Source of the DNA: Carnegiea gigantea | Taxonomy: Eukaryota; Streptophyta; Magnoliopsida; Caryophyllales; Cactaceae | Direction: 5' to 3' | DNA length: 64,000 bases | NCBI GenBank assembly: GCA_029747015.1 | Contig: JAKOGI010001357.1 | Location: forward strand, 186,001 to 250,000 | In this document: positions 10,686 to 21,192 of the stretch, one piece after another | Position numbering within the stretch: position 1 is the first letter of the stretch | How the letters are laid out: every line of letters begins with the position of its first letter | Translations under genes and position numbers: made by a program | The notes under the pieces: generated by a model | Told to the model about the DNA's origin: nothing | What the model saw: the letters and a program-made list of their open reading frames with translations, nothing else | The model's database searches: none

Positions 10686-11433
10686 TGTTAGAGTAATGGT
10701 AATGGCAACAAGGCTTTGAAGCATTTCTCCCTTTTTCTCCCTCTCTGTTACATTTGTCCCACATGGAACTTTTGGAGATGTTTTGAGGGCTTTATATATC
10801 CCATTTTTCTTGCCCTTGTTGAATAACTCAAGACTATGGTTTATGGGGTTAAGGGTGTCATGGGCGACCACACGCGTGCGCGCCGCTGTCGCCCGCCCAT
10901 ACGGTCCGAGCTGGGCGGGCCGCAGGTTGTGGGTTGTGGCCCTATCTTATCTTTTTGGAAGAATTCCGTTTAATATTTTTATAACAGATTACGTTAAAAG
11001 CTTCCGTGAATGCTGCCATATATTACATTAAAATCTTCCGTGAATCATTCCCAACCGTTATGGTCTTCCTGGTCCTCCTCCTCCCCTTGGATAGTGCCAG
11101 ATATTTAGCCTTGTTCTGTGCCATTTTAATGGCCTTGCAATAGCCATATTACCCCTATAAACAGAGGGCTTAGCAACATAGCTCTTCACTCCAGTACACA
11201 CACTTCTATCCTTCCTTCTTCTTCTCTGCGTATTCTGGGCTCACATACTGCATACTCTAAACTCTTGGCCACGAAGTGCACGCGTTCAAGAGTACTGAGT
11301 TAACCTTGGGGAGCAACTGATTGTATCGATTAGCGCCGTAGTCGAGCTGTAACTGCTTTCAAGGCAGTGGTTTATCCACAACTCAGTCTATTCGCTTCTT
11401 TGCCAGCCATTGTTAACTTTATTTTCTCTAACA
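10686..11433 (+). repeat. Copia LTR, 3' end of the array
   Basis: 748 bp, TGTTAGAG to CTCTAACA. Directly followed by non-element DNA (ATAAATAC...), which marks the right edge of the array. Confidence 0.9.
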
Positions 11434-11845
11434 ATAAATACAAGTAGCTGAAAGAGATCCAATTTAAAAGTATCTCTAATCCTATTGTACTCGTAACAAA
11501 AGTTATGAAATGATTATCTCATATCGACAAAGATTAGATCCACTTAAGTATTTGTAAATCCAAGCTATAGTATTTAGAAGCCAAAATCGATATCCAATAT
11601 TATTGTTTAAATTAAATAAGTTGAATCAATTATACGATGACTAATATTCGGATACATGTCCAATCTAGATAGATATCTAACACCCAAACATGGATGACTT
11701 TTGCTAACGTTAATCTATGGGTGCTACTTCATTTTTGGATGAGGAATATATTCATAACTTGTTTTATATATTTGAGTTCAAATTCCACATCCTTGTACCT
11801 TTTATGTTAAAAATGGAAAATGCTTAGATGTTGACCTTGTTATTA
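11434..11845. other. Unassigned AT-rich spacer
   Basis: No coding frame, RNA gene or clear repeat seen between the Copia array and the putative PIF/Harbinger left end. Confidence 0.5.
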
Positions 11846-12525
11846 GAGTATTCCCAATCTGAGTTCTAGTTTTTGGAACTTAGGCCTACTACATTAGCAA
11901 AAGTTCTACATTTTTAGAACTTGTATTTCATTACTTTTCTAACCAATGGAACTCATTTTAGGATAACTGAATTAAATATTTTTCATGGAGCTCAACATTG
12001 AACATATTTGTTTATGTGTATCCTTTAAATTTTGTATTTGCATTTGAACTTTATAACTTGTATGAATATTTTTTATTTTCTGAATAAAGGAATATTTTTT
12101 TTGACCAAAAAATGTATAATTTTATTTAGAATTTCATGTAAATTGATCGCTTAATTTTTTGTGGTTGAAGATGTTAAAAAGTATTTAATTTTTACTAGTT
12201 GAATAAGCGAATGAAGATAGAATAGAAAGTACAATTCAATTACAAACTAATACAATGTGAAGGATAGATATTAAAAGAAAAATACAATACAAAGTCTCAA
12301 GATTAAAAAAAATACAAGATGAAGGTTCGACATATTAAAAAAAAAAATACAACGCAAAGGATTGACAAATAACACATAACAACTACGATTGCAATCCTTG
12401 TCGCGACGTATTTCAATTCTATATTTCTTGAACTAAAAGTCTGATTATAGGCGTGCATGTAGATCTAAGTCATGAATTAGTGCTACACTACGAAGCTAGG
12501 CTGCGTAGCATGGATGATGGTCCCG

Positions 12526-13728
12526 TCAGACTTTAGGTTGCGGGGTATTGTCCTCCACATCATCATAATCATAAGCAAGGTCATACGAATCACGTTTGTT
12601 CTTGACGATTATGTTGTTGAGTATAACACATGCTTTCATTATTGTACCCAATTCAACCTTGTCCATGTTTCTGAGCAGGGCCACGGATGATGGCGAAGCA
12701 AGCTTGTAGAACCCCCAATGCTCTCTCCACATTCTTCCAAACAGATTCTTTAGGTTCGGTCAGCAATCTTGCCTTCAGTCCTTCAGGAAGGGGATAGTTT
12801 TGACGAAGGTTGCCTATCTTGGATAAATACCATCGAATAAGAAGTATCCAATATTATATTTGCGACCATGGATGATATATTCACATTTTGAAGCACAACC
12901 CTCATACAGTTGTTGGAAAACATCGGATCGGTGAATGACGTTTAAATCGTTGAGGCTTCCCGGGCATCCAAAGAAGGCATGTTATATCCAAAGGTCATAG
13001 AAAGCAACCGCTTCAAGAATCAATTTGGGTACTCTATATATCCTTTTTGCAAACACTCTTTTCAAATCCGCTGGACCATTCTTCATTTCTAGTGCATACA
13101 ATCAATGCTTCATAACATACCAGGAAAATCACGAGCTTCTGCAACTTGAAATAGACAGCCAACATGGTTAATTTTCTTAAGTACTTTTCCCCGAACACTT
13201 GAATGATCAGGACAGGAAAATGTTTCATGCACTTCATAATAGTGCTTTCACCAATCTTCAAGTATTCATCGACACAATCTCCTAATATACCATAAGCTAA
13301 CATTCGCATGGTTACGGTGCACTTGGTGAGTGATAACAACCCAACCCTACCAAGACCGTCGTACTCAAAATGACTCCTGAAGGCGACAATAATGCAAAGG
13401 ATCCAGTGTTTTGGGATCCAAAATCTATGTTGAAAATGTGTTTCGTTGTAGACTGATTCTTCCGTGAAGTAGTCTTTATAGAGACAATCATGTGCTTCTT
13501 GTCGATCTCTCCTTATAAATCCTTTCTTCTTTCTTGGTCTTCATGACAATGATGAAGCTTTCTTCTTTGTCTGACTTGTCTACTCTTCATAGCTAGCTTT
13601 AATGCCTTCATGCTAGTGTCATTATTAAGTATAGTTTCCATCATCAATGAATCACCACTATAAGATTCTAGTGTGAAGCCGAAGCCATCAATTGATGACG
13701 ATGAAGATGAGGAAAATGGATCACTCAT
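12526..13728 (-). pseudogene. PIF/Harbinger (HARBI1-like) transposase, broken
   Basis: A DDE nuclease that would cut and paste the element with help from ORF1. It starts at ATG 13728 with a Ser-rich N-terminus. In reading order, over several frames: R-D-R-Q-E-A-H-D-C-L, D-Y-F-T-E-E-S-V-Y, L-T-K-C-T-V-T-M-R-M-L-A-Y-G (13339 down), D-E-Y-L-K-I-G-E-S-T, then a frame change near 13180, S-I-D-C-M-H with the first catalytic Asp, E-A-V-A-F-Y-D-L-W-I, F-F-G-C-P-G-S-L-N-D-L-N-V with the second Asp, G-Y-F-L-F-D-G-I-Y-P, A-T-F-V-K-T-I-P, V-E-R-E-H-W-G with a Glu, and C-V-I-L-N-N-I-I-V near the end. Two Trp codons have become stops (in D-L-W-I-stop-H and I-Y-P-R-stop-A-T-F). No long frame remains. Confidence 0.88.
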
Positions 13729-14006
13729 TTTGTAATACCTATGCCAATAATTAAGTTATGAATGTAAGTAAAATTAAGAATTATATACATATATATAAAC
13801 TTCTAAAAAAAAATGTAAACTTAACACTCCACCCATGGAATTAAGAATAAATATTTCATTGCACAGCTTAAAGACATTATATTGTAACAAACATTTCTTA
13901 AAGGAAAAAAACATAAGCATAACAGAGCAAACATATTCTTTTAACTACCACATGGGTTTCAATCTACAGAAGTGTCAAAATCAGATGAGGACAATGTTTG
14001 GTGGTA

Positions 14007-15092
14007 TCAGCCCCTAATTTCTTCTTGAATAGGACCGTATCGAACCTGATCCTGAGGAATCATCCCCGTAATCTTCATTCTCAAAATCTTGTCCTCATAC
14101 TTCATCTCCTTAAGTTGTTCATGTTGATGTCTTAGTTGAATAGCTTTCAAAGCAACATTCACCTTGTTGTCTTGTGCTAGAACATATCTTTCAAACATGG
14201 TGTTGTTCTTTACATTTGTTGTCACTAAGACCGATAGCTCTTTGGTCACTACCTCCAACACCGCATCCTATGCTTTCTTGTTTGCTTTTCTCTTGGTGAC
14301 TTTTCTTTTAACGGACGGACCAACGTCTTTAGTTGGTGTATCTTCACGGGCAAGAGTTGCCTTAGGGATTGCTGGGGGTGCCGGGTTTATTGCTCTTAGA
14401 GTATGCCCCCGTCCTCATTTATCCTCGATCATTTAGAAGCTGCTTCTGCAGATTGATTGCAGCAGGCCTCCCATTTAAGTCAGAGCTTCAGTAGTACCCA
14501 CCAATGTATGAAGTCAAAGGGCTTGCCCACCATAATAGCATATAGATCTTGGGCTTTTTGCATAATTTCTTTCTCATTTGCCTCGCTTGGGTTTTCCCGT
14601 TAAGCCTAACCACACAAGCACACCACTTGGACACAAGTGGAGCTGCTTGGTTCCAACACGTGTTACAAGCCCCATTTTCGTTTGCTCTGCCCCAATAAGG
14701 CAGTTCATGCTTACATTTATCCACAAACTTCACCAAGCGGCGATTCTCTTCCAATGTCCACTTGGAAGCCACTACACCACTCTCATTGCTGGTGGGGTTG
14801 GGTAGAGGACGAGGTGCTGATGAGGTGGACGATTAAGCAGTGGTGGTTGATGAGGAAAGGGCATCAACCCGTAGCTATAATTGGGAATTTAAAGGGCACT
14901 ATGGCTTTGTGGTGGGATGTTTTGTGGTGGTAGATAGTGCGTGGAGTAATAAGGCGGGTCTTGTTGATGTTATTGTGGGTGGTATTGCCAATTTGGAGGG
15001 TTCGGGGAAATGTTCGGTCTATTCCCGAGTTCTCGTTGTGAATTGTCCTCGGAAAGTACGTTCATGAAGGATTGTGGGCGATTAGGATCCAT
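14007..15092 (-). pseudogene. PIF/Harbinger ORF1 (Myb/SANT-like DNA-binding partner), broken
   Basis: ORF1 of this superfamily has a Myb/SANT-like domain and acts with the transposase. Start ATG at 15092 gives M-D-P-N-R-P-Q-S-F, followed by a Pro/Gln/Tyr-rich stretch usual for plant ORF1 N-termini. The SANT-like part begins W-T-L-E-E-N-R-R-L-V-K-F near 14760. A basic segment (V-K-R-K-V-T-K-R-K-A-N-K-K-A) precedes a stop near 14265, and the coiled-coil-like C-terminus (H-Q-H-E-Q-L-K-E-M-K-Y-E-D-K-I-L-R-M) ends at 14007. Stops at several points break it. It lies 278 bp upstream of the transposase on the same strand. Confidence 0.75.
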
Positions 15093-15199
15093 TTTAAGTG
15101 CACGCCTACATGTTAATCAACAATGGTGGAATATCAAATTCTCAATTCTAACATACATCTGTACACATATACTAATATGAGATTCAACATGTCAAAGCA

Positions 15200-16100
15200 C
15201 ATTGCAAGCATGTAATTAAAGTCAAACAATGTAATTAAAGAATTTACGTTATAAGACTTTTTCATTCTAACATATTCATCTTTTGTGCATAATAATAAAT
15301 TCCAAGTCATAAGAATTTCAAAGTTGTAAAATTCACATATTTAATTTAATGCACAGGAGTAAATTAAATTCCAACTTATAAACATTGCAAATTATAAATT
15401 AGATTTCTAACCTCTTTTAAAATTAAACAATGCAATTAAAAAATGTACGTTATAAGACTTTTACATTCTAACATATTCATATTTTCTGCATAATAATTAA
15501 AATCCAACTTATTACATAATTTGTGAAACATATAAATGAATTACCTAAGACTTACGCATGTAATTAGACATATTTAACTTCAAAGTTCAATTTAATGCAC
15601 ACATGTAAATTATAAGACTTTTTCATTCTAACATATTCATATTTTGAGCATATTAATTAAATTCCACCTTATTAGAATTTCACAATTGTAAATTTCACAT
15701 ATTTAATCTAATACACACATGTAAATTAAATTCCAACTTATAACCGCTGCAAATTGTAAATTAAGTTTCTAACTTCTTTTAAAATGAAACATGTAAATTC
15801 TTTAATTTCTAAGTTCATTTTAAATTACACATGTATGACATATATTGATAACCATTTGAACATATTACCCAAGCGTGGATAAATTTCTAACTTCTTTTAA
15901 AATTAAACATGTAAATGATTAATTTTTATAATCATGCAATTGACAAATTTACATTGCAACAATTTTTCATTCTAACATGTTCACATATAATAACTACTAC
16001 TTAAATTCCAACTTATACAAATTTCAAAATTTAAAATTTTCCATATTTAATTTGTAGGTTCAATTTAAACCACACATGTATGACATAAATTGTTAAACAT
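15200..16100. repeat. Degenerate tandem repeat, about 170-190 bp unit
   Basis: The block TTATAAGACTTTTTCATTCTAACATATTCAT (given here only as a guide: TTATAAGACTTTTTCATTCT is its first part) recurs near 15248, 15440 and 15609, with a weaker copy near 15951. A second block (AAATTCCAACTTATAA, then TTTCTAAC(C/T)TCTTTTAAAAT) recurs between them near 15364-15425 and 15724-15785. Spacing is about 190, 170 and twice 170 bp. It lies in the putative leader of the PIF/Harbinger ORF1. Confidence 0.7.
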
Positions 16101-16605
16101 ATGAATATATCACTTATTCATTAAACATATGAACATGTGTCATGTGTATCCAACGATTAATTCCCACATCACAATTCCAACATATGAATTGAATTTATTA
16201 ATTTAGAAATTAACTTAAACATACTCACTTTTAACCATTTTTAATTCTGCCAATGGAAAAAAAATTCAAATAATTCATATTGAGCATAACAAAAATTTAG
16301 AATTTCTTACAAATTCCTTTACTTCACTTTGATCTTGATTCCTCAACTTTAAGAACACCTCCAAAACATGTCTAACAACAAACCTGTAAAATAAAAATTA
16401 TTAGTTCAAAAACATATCTCAAAATATTAATTTAAATTAAAAACATTAACATGGCGAAATAATAAAAATTACTTACTTACCCAAATTTTTTTTCCTCTTC
16501 ACTTCCTTTCAGTTACCGCAACAATCAAAATTTCGACAACAATGGTGAATTATAGATTCAGTGTGAGAAAAAATTTGGGAAGAATTTTTCCCATTTCATG
16601 TATGG

Positions 16606-16614
16606 TATTTATAG
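16606..16614 (-). promoter_or_regulatory. Candidate TATA box for PIF/Harbinger ORF1
   Basis: The minus strand reads CTATAAATA, the best core-promoter match upstream of ORF1 in this AT-rich stretch. It lies about 1.5 kb before the ORF1 ATG, which would need a long leader or an intron. Inferred only. Confidence 0.3.
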
Positions 16615-17220
16615 ATAAATCTACCAACCAACAAAAATAAAACAAAATTTCTGCAAACACAGCCATTTGGGTGTCTGTCCCCAGTCCAATGGCTATATTT
16701 CCTCCAAAACCCAAGAAAACAAGCCTAGTCCAAGGGTTCGAAAAGCTTTTCTCAGTTGCGCTCACCCCCCTGTTGCGCTCCCCAAAACTCGTCATTTAAC
16801 CTTGCATGCAGACAAAAAAATTTCAAATGGGATAAAACACACAGGCATTCTGCAATGCGTGTCAGGGCCTTGTTGTCATGAGCTGGAAGCCAACCATTGG
16901 AACGCGGGTCCCATTGTTGCCATGTGTTCCACTGCCTACTACTGCTCTTAGTTTGACATACGAAACAGTTTGCTCTGTTAGCTTCCCTTATTCATTCGGT
17001 CGTTGTTGTTGATGTTTGGATCAAGACACAGGCCAGGCCTTTGTACCTTCATATGCTTGTCGCACTAGGATGTGCAAGATTAAAAAACGCATTGATCGCA
17101 GTGTCATGGATAAGAGTTCCACATCGGATAAGTGATGGAAGGGTCATGGGCTTATAAGTGGTGGCGCTGCACAACCATCAAACCTACTTTTTGGGAAGAG
17201 AGTAATGGCCCCATGACGAG

Positions 17221-17233
17221 TGGTAACAGAGCC
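17221..17233 (+). other. TRIM primer-binding site (initiator tRNA-Met type)
   Basis: TGGTAACAGAGCC, one mismatch to the plant LTR-element consensus TGGTATCAGAGCC, two bases after the LTR end. Confidence 0.75.
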
Positions 17234-17299
17234 AACCAAGACCCAGCTCCGATGTCTCGCCAATGATCTGATGAAACGAGGTAGGTAGGGGGCACTATC

Positions 17300-17450
17300 T
17301 GTGACGCAGCGTCACAGAATTGGGTGGAGGAGAATATCACGAATAAGAGTCCCATATCGGATTAGTGATGGGAGGGTCCTGGGTTTATAAATAGTGGCAC
17401 TGCACATCCCATCAAACCAACTTTTTGGGGAGAGTAATGGCCCCGTGACA
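17300..17450 (+). repeat. TRIM 3' LTR
   Basis: 151 bp, TG...CA. Contains GTCCCATATCG (17349-17359) and TTTATAAATA (17384-17393). The matching part of the first LTR has TTCCACATCG and a weakened CTTATAAGTG. Confidence 0.65.
17349..17393 (+). promoter_or_regulatory. USE-like element plus TATA box in the TRIM LTR
   Basis: GTCCCATATCG is one base from the plant snRNA upstream sequence element RTCCCACATCG, and TTTATAAATA follows about three helical turns on. In plant snRNA genes this pair is the core promoter. Its role here is inferred. Confidence 0.45.
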
Positions 17451-18174
17451 CCAGGCTTCAACTTGACCTAGCCAATGAGCTTGCTATTTGCTTTGTTATT
17501 GCGTGATTTCATCACCCTGACCTAATTTGAATCCTCTTCTAGCAGTTAGTTATACTAAACAATCGGATGTGCAAATGCTTTTGCAGAATATGCTGATACT
17601 GAGCATATTATAAAATTGTTGCCTTAATAGCATCCAGTGCTCATTGTCTGGACTTGCAAGAGGAAAGGTAAGCACGCACTAATGTCTGTAATTCTTTATT
17701 GTGGTCTAAGATCAATACCTATTGTAGATGTCTTTTTGTATTTTTTTGTCCATTAACTATTCCTTTTTTTTGTGAGATAGTAGCTTTTCCTTTTGTGAGA
17801 TAAATAATTTTCATTTTATGCCCTTTTCTATTGTTTTCGTATCTATTTTTTTAAAAAATAAATTTGTCTCTAACTACTTTCCTCCTTGTTTTTTTTTTGT
17901 TGAAAAGAGATAATTTCTTTTTCATTCCACGCCTCTTTTTTTTTCCCCTCTTTTTTAGAGAGGACGTATCTTCATGTAATAAATAGCATAATGATAAGAG
18001 GTTCTAAAGACTTCCCTCCCTCATCCTCGGTAACTTCATGCAATTGATGCAATATACGGATTTGATATCATCCGTTGGATTACTTTTATGTGTTAAATTA
18101 AGATTAAATCTTGAGTAACTGTCTATTCATGGCGCTAATCATCGTATAATATCAAAAACCACTCTATGCTATTA
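17451..18174. other. Unassigned AT-rich stretch
   Basis: No coding frame of note. Pyrimidine-rich runs lie at 17740-17950. A possible splice-donor-like GGTAAGC near 17665 is not backed by a convincing exon. Confidence 0.4.
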
Positions 18175-18182
18175 ATAACGGC

Positions 18183-19328
18183 TAGACTTGTCAAAAATTG
18201 ACTCGACACAAAAATCTGACCTGAATCCGCCCGAAAATTTTGGGTTTTGAATACGATTTTCTCGACCCGAACCCAAAAACTTGACCTGAACCCGAACCCA
18301 CCCGCTTAACCCGAATTTTATATCCTTAGTTTTTTATTTTTCTCCAACTTATCTCTTTTAACAATAATGGTTAGTCATTTTTATTGAGTATTTTGAGCAA
18401 AACATTATATAACTATTGCATCTATTTATAAATTAAACAATAATAACCTTATTTTTTCATCTCCATTCTCTAAAAATAAAGCCGTACACAACTTTTAAAT
18501 GAAAAAACGTTAAAAATAGGTATAAAATGGCATGGAATAACTATCTAATCTTTTTGAAAAAGTTAATTTAAAAGAAGACAAGCATTAAAGATGCAAAAGT
18601 CATACCATTATATAGTTAGTTAAACCAATCTGTCTAATTGTTTTAAAATTAATTAATTTGTAATAATTTAAATTTTTGATGTTACAACTGCAAGATAATA
18701 TCTCGTACGTCTTTTATTTAATTTTATTTGATTTTGTTCTGACTAGTCTTGAATTATGATACTAACGGTAGACCAACGGCTAGCTGTATTCATATTGGGG
18801 TCAGCTCATTAATAAAATTTTACCTGATTGAACATTGGTAGGTTAGTTAATAAAAATATTAAATCATTAAATAGGTTATTAGCGGTGAAACTAATACAAC
18901 CCATTAAAATGCTCTAGACGGGCTGCCTAATAAATGGTTGACCCACTATTAATCTTCTTTCAATGTACGGGTCGATCTACCCAAAATCAAATAGGGCTTA
19001 ATTCTTTACCCGCCCATACAAGACATTCATATATTATAATAAAATGTTTGAATATTTTAATATTCTTTTGGGAAATTACAATTATTATACATTTTTGTTA
19101 AATATTGACAATTTTGAGTAATAAATATACAGAATTTTTGATTTTAAAAAAATAAAAATAACTCACAGAAAAGGCACTCTTAACTCGTTGGGTTGATTTG
19201 AAACCCGTAAAATCGAAATACACCCGACTGTATTTTAACCGAACCCAAAATACACCTAACCCGTATTTTATCCAAACCCGAATACACCCGACCCATATTT
19301 AACCCGCCCGCCCGAATTGACAAGTTTA
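18183..19328. mobile_element. hAT-like non-autonomous DNA transposon
   Basis: Ends are TAGACTTGTCAA (18183-18194) and, reversed, TAAACTTGTCAA (19317-19328), an inverted repeat with one mismatch. The flanks are ATAACGGC (18175-18182) and ATAACCGC (19329-19336), an 8-bp target duplication with one mismatch, as in hAT elements. Subterminal regions are full of ACCCGAACCC-type motifs (18220-18315 and 19195-19315), likely binding sites of the helper transposase. The 1.1-kb interior is AT-rich and non-coding. Confidence 0.8.
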
Positions 19329-19336
19329 ATAACCGC

Positions 19337-20640
19337 TGAATTCCCCCCCCCTCAAAAAAAAAAAACACAATGGAATTTTTCTTCTTGTCAGTGCCCTTGG
19401 TTTCCTTCTCCTCTTTAGACTCTTGTACTAATCAGTACTCGGCGGTATTTAATTTTACACATGAAACATAAACGAGAAGTCCCCACTCTCATACAGTAGA
19501 CATCATGTTTTCCTCCCCTGATTCCCACTCTTTCCATAAGTATTCTTCAATCTAGTCCATCTACCTTCTTTTTGATAATATTATTGATAGGATAGTCACA
19601 CATGCATGTCAATGTTAATGTTTTATCCTTTTAGTTTGTGATTCTTATCTTAGAACTTATTTTCTTTGTTTACTTAGTTGAATTTGGGCTTTTCATTTCT
19701 TTCTCTGATTTATTAAGTATTCTTTGGATTTTTAGGCTGCCTTCATACCATGGTCTGTAACTCACTATTGCCACTGCATGAATTTTTAAAAATTTTTGTT
19801 CTTCTTTATCCATTCTATGGAACTATTGTATTTCCTCTCTCTTTCTATGAATTAAACAGCGATTGCATAAATTTGTTTATTAAAATTTCAGAATTTACTC
19901 TCTCTCGTGATTGTAGATAGTTGTTTTGCTAATATTTTGCAATTTTAGTTTTCATTATTCCACGTATTGATACTCTTCCTATACAAGTAATGCTTGAGGC
20001 ATGAAGTTATCTTCATTTTATCTTTGTGTGATTTCATTTGATGTTTATCGTTATATTTGATCGGAGTAATAAGTATATTTCCCTTTTTTTGGGGGGAAGG
20101 GGTGAAATTCAGGTAAAGAGAAATTGGCAACTTATACGGTGTTTGAGTTTGATTACTTCTAATTGATCAGACTATATAACATGCTGTCTTTCTTGGTCAT
20201 CAATTAGGTTAACACATCCAAAAGACAAATGATCAGTGGGTATGACTTTCCTTGACAAAATAGTTGGTCATTTTTGCTTATTTAGTTGCTCACTTTACAA
20301 AAATAAAACAGTATGTCCAGCTAATATTCATCAGTATTCATGAAATCTCTCCAATTTGATGCCTACGTAGGTAAAGATACTACATATAGTGGCTCTTGCT
20401 TCTTTATGAATCAATGTAATGTCGAGGCAGTCCTTGAAGATATTCAGTTTTGAAGCTAACTTACAGTAACAAAAGGCTAAATATTATATGTATTGTTAAG
20501 GCTGTAAAGAAACAGGGAAATTTGCATATATAATACTTCTTTTGATTTCTACTTTAGCCCATATTTTTGTAGTTTTCCTCTTAGACTTATATTTAGATTT
20601 TTTTTATTTTTGAAAAGTTTACAAGGTACCCCTGTCCTTT
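19337..20640. other. Unassigned AT-rich DNA
   Basis: No coding region, RNA gene or clear repeat recognised. Short frames only. Confidence 0.4.
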
Positions 20641-20650
20641 CTTTAGGAGT

Positions 20651-20757
20651 TCAATCAATCCATGAAACCAATGTTCCTGCCGTTCGAAGAAATCACACTT
20701 TTCCTTGAGATTTCAGATCAATCCATGAAGCTAATGTTCCCTGCCGTTTGAATAAAC
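20651..20757. repeat. Imperfect direct duplication, about 45 bp, two copies
   Basis: TCAATCCATGAAACCAATGT at about 20655 and TCAATCCATGAAGCTAATGT at about 20718, each followed by a similar CCTGCCGTT(C/T)GAA tail. The offset is near 64 bp. Confidence 0.75.
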
Positions 20758-21007
20758 TTCGATGAAAGTAACCAAGTGGACCAATAATCAAACAAAGTGT
20801 CTTGAATTATCGATGATGTCAATAAGAATTGACCAAGAAGAAAAGAGATGTCATCAAGTGGTCTAAAATATTTTGTTTTATGCTCCTTTGGTTCCTAGAA
20901 CATTTAATCTTCTTAAAGTAGTTTGAAAAAACTTTGAAATTCATAAATTGTATCAAAATGTATGAATCAATAATAGGTTTCATGTAGAACAAACTTCTGG
21001 TATACCT

Positions 21008-21192
21008 TATAGCCTTGATGGGGTAACCCAGTTGATGAGACACTAGGCCGGGATTGTATTCCAATGATTACAAGTTCAACTCCCATTGGAGTATGGAATG
21101 TTTTCTTGGTCGTTAACCTTAGGACTTAGACAGTGTGAGTGTAAGTTGGCGTGGACATTCCAGATCATCAAAAAAACAAGGGGAAAAAAAAA
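21008..21192 (+). mobile_element. tRNA-derived SINE
   Basis: A Pol III internal promoter is visible: box A TAACCCAGTTG (21024-21034, tRNA consensus TRGYNNARNNG with one change) and box B AGTTCAACTCC (21073-21083, consensus GGTTCRANNCC). The spacing is about 40 bp, as in tRNA genes. A tRNA-unrelated part follows and the copy ends in an A-rich tail (21169-21191). A short AAACTT on both sides may be a worn target duplication. The box sequences are too far from a working tRNA for a tRNA gene. Confidence 0.65.

Larger units (their letters stand above)
1..11433 (+). mobile_element. Tandem Copia retrotransposon dimer (LTR-internal-LTR-internal-LTR)
   Basis: Three copies of one LTR (1-645, 5297-6048, 10686-11433) separate two internal regions of about 4.65 kb that can be aligned over their whole length. 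Each internal region has the Copia order gag, protease, integrase, reverse transcriptase, RNase H. LTRs start TGTTAGAG and end CTCTAACA, a perfect 8-bp inverted repeat. The middle LTR is shared: it is the 3' LTR of copy 1 and the 5' LTR of copy 2, with no target duplication at either junction. Both copies are dead through stops and frameshifts. The left end lies outside the window, so the duplication flanking the whole array cannot be checked. No standard initiator-tRNA-Met primer site is visible just after the LTR. Confidence 0.9.
11846..16947 (-). mobile_element. PIF/Harbinger DNA transposon, degenerate (boundaries tentative)
   Basis: Both proteins of the superfamily are present on the minus strand in the usual order: ORF1 (15092-14007) then transposase (13728-12526). 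A TATA-like box and leader lie upstream near 16610. The left end is proposed at TTA|GAGTATTCCCAAT (11843-11858), which resembles plant Harbinger/Tourist ends and sits next to the typical TTA target. The right end is proposed at GAGCAGT (reverse strand) next to TTA at 16948-16950. The two ends agree well only over the first few bases, so the boundaries are weak. A length of about 5.1 kb would fit an autonomous element. Confidence 0.55.
17058..17450 (+). mobile_element. Candidate TRIM (miniature LTR retrotransposon)
   Basis: Two direct repeats (about 17098-17218 and 17332-17450, clearly alike) flank only 81 bp. Just after the first copy is TGGTAACAGAGCC (17221-17233), one base from the initiator-tRNA-Met primer site TGGTATCAGAGCC. 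Just before the second is the purine run GAGGTAGGTAGGGGG. The second LTR runs TGTGACG to CGTGACA, 151 bp, with near-inverted ends. The first LTR begins near 17058, but its first 40 bp match the second poorly. No coding capacity, as expected for TRIMs. No target duplication found. Confidence 0.7.

Noticed and set aside
16667..16951. 94-residue plus-strand frame near the PIF/Harbinger right end
   Set aside because: No recognisable similarity, and it overlaps the presumed promoter side of the element.
17560..17670. Possible exon with a GTAAGC donor
   Set aside because: No matching acceptor, no protein similarity I recognise and several stops nearby. Chance match in AT-rich DNA.
21024..21083. 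tRNA gene
   Set aside because: Box A and box B are present, but there is no acceptor-stem pairing or anticodon arm. A SINE fits better.
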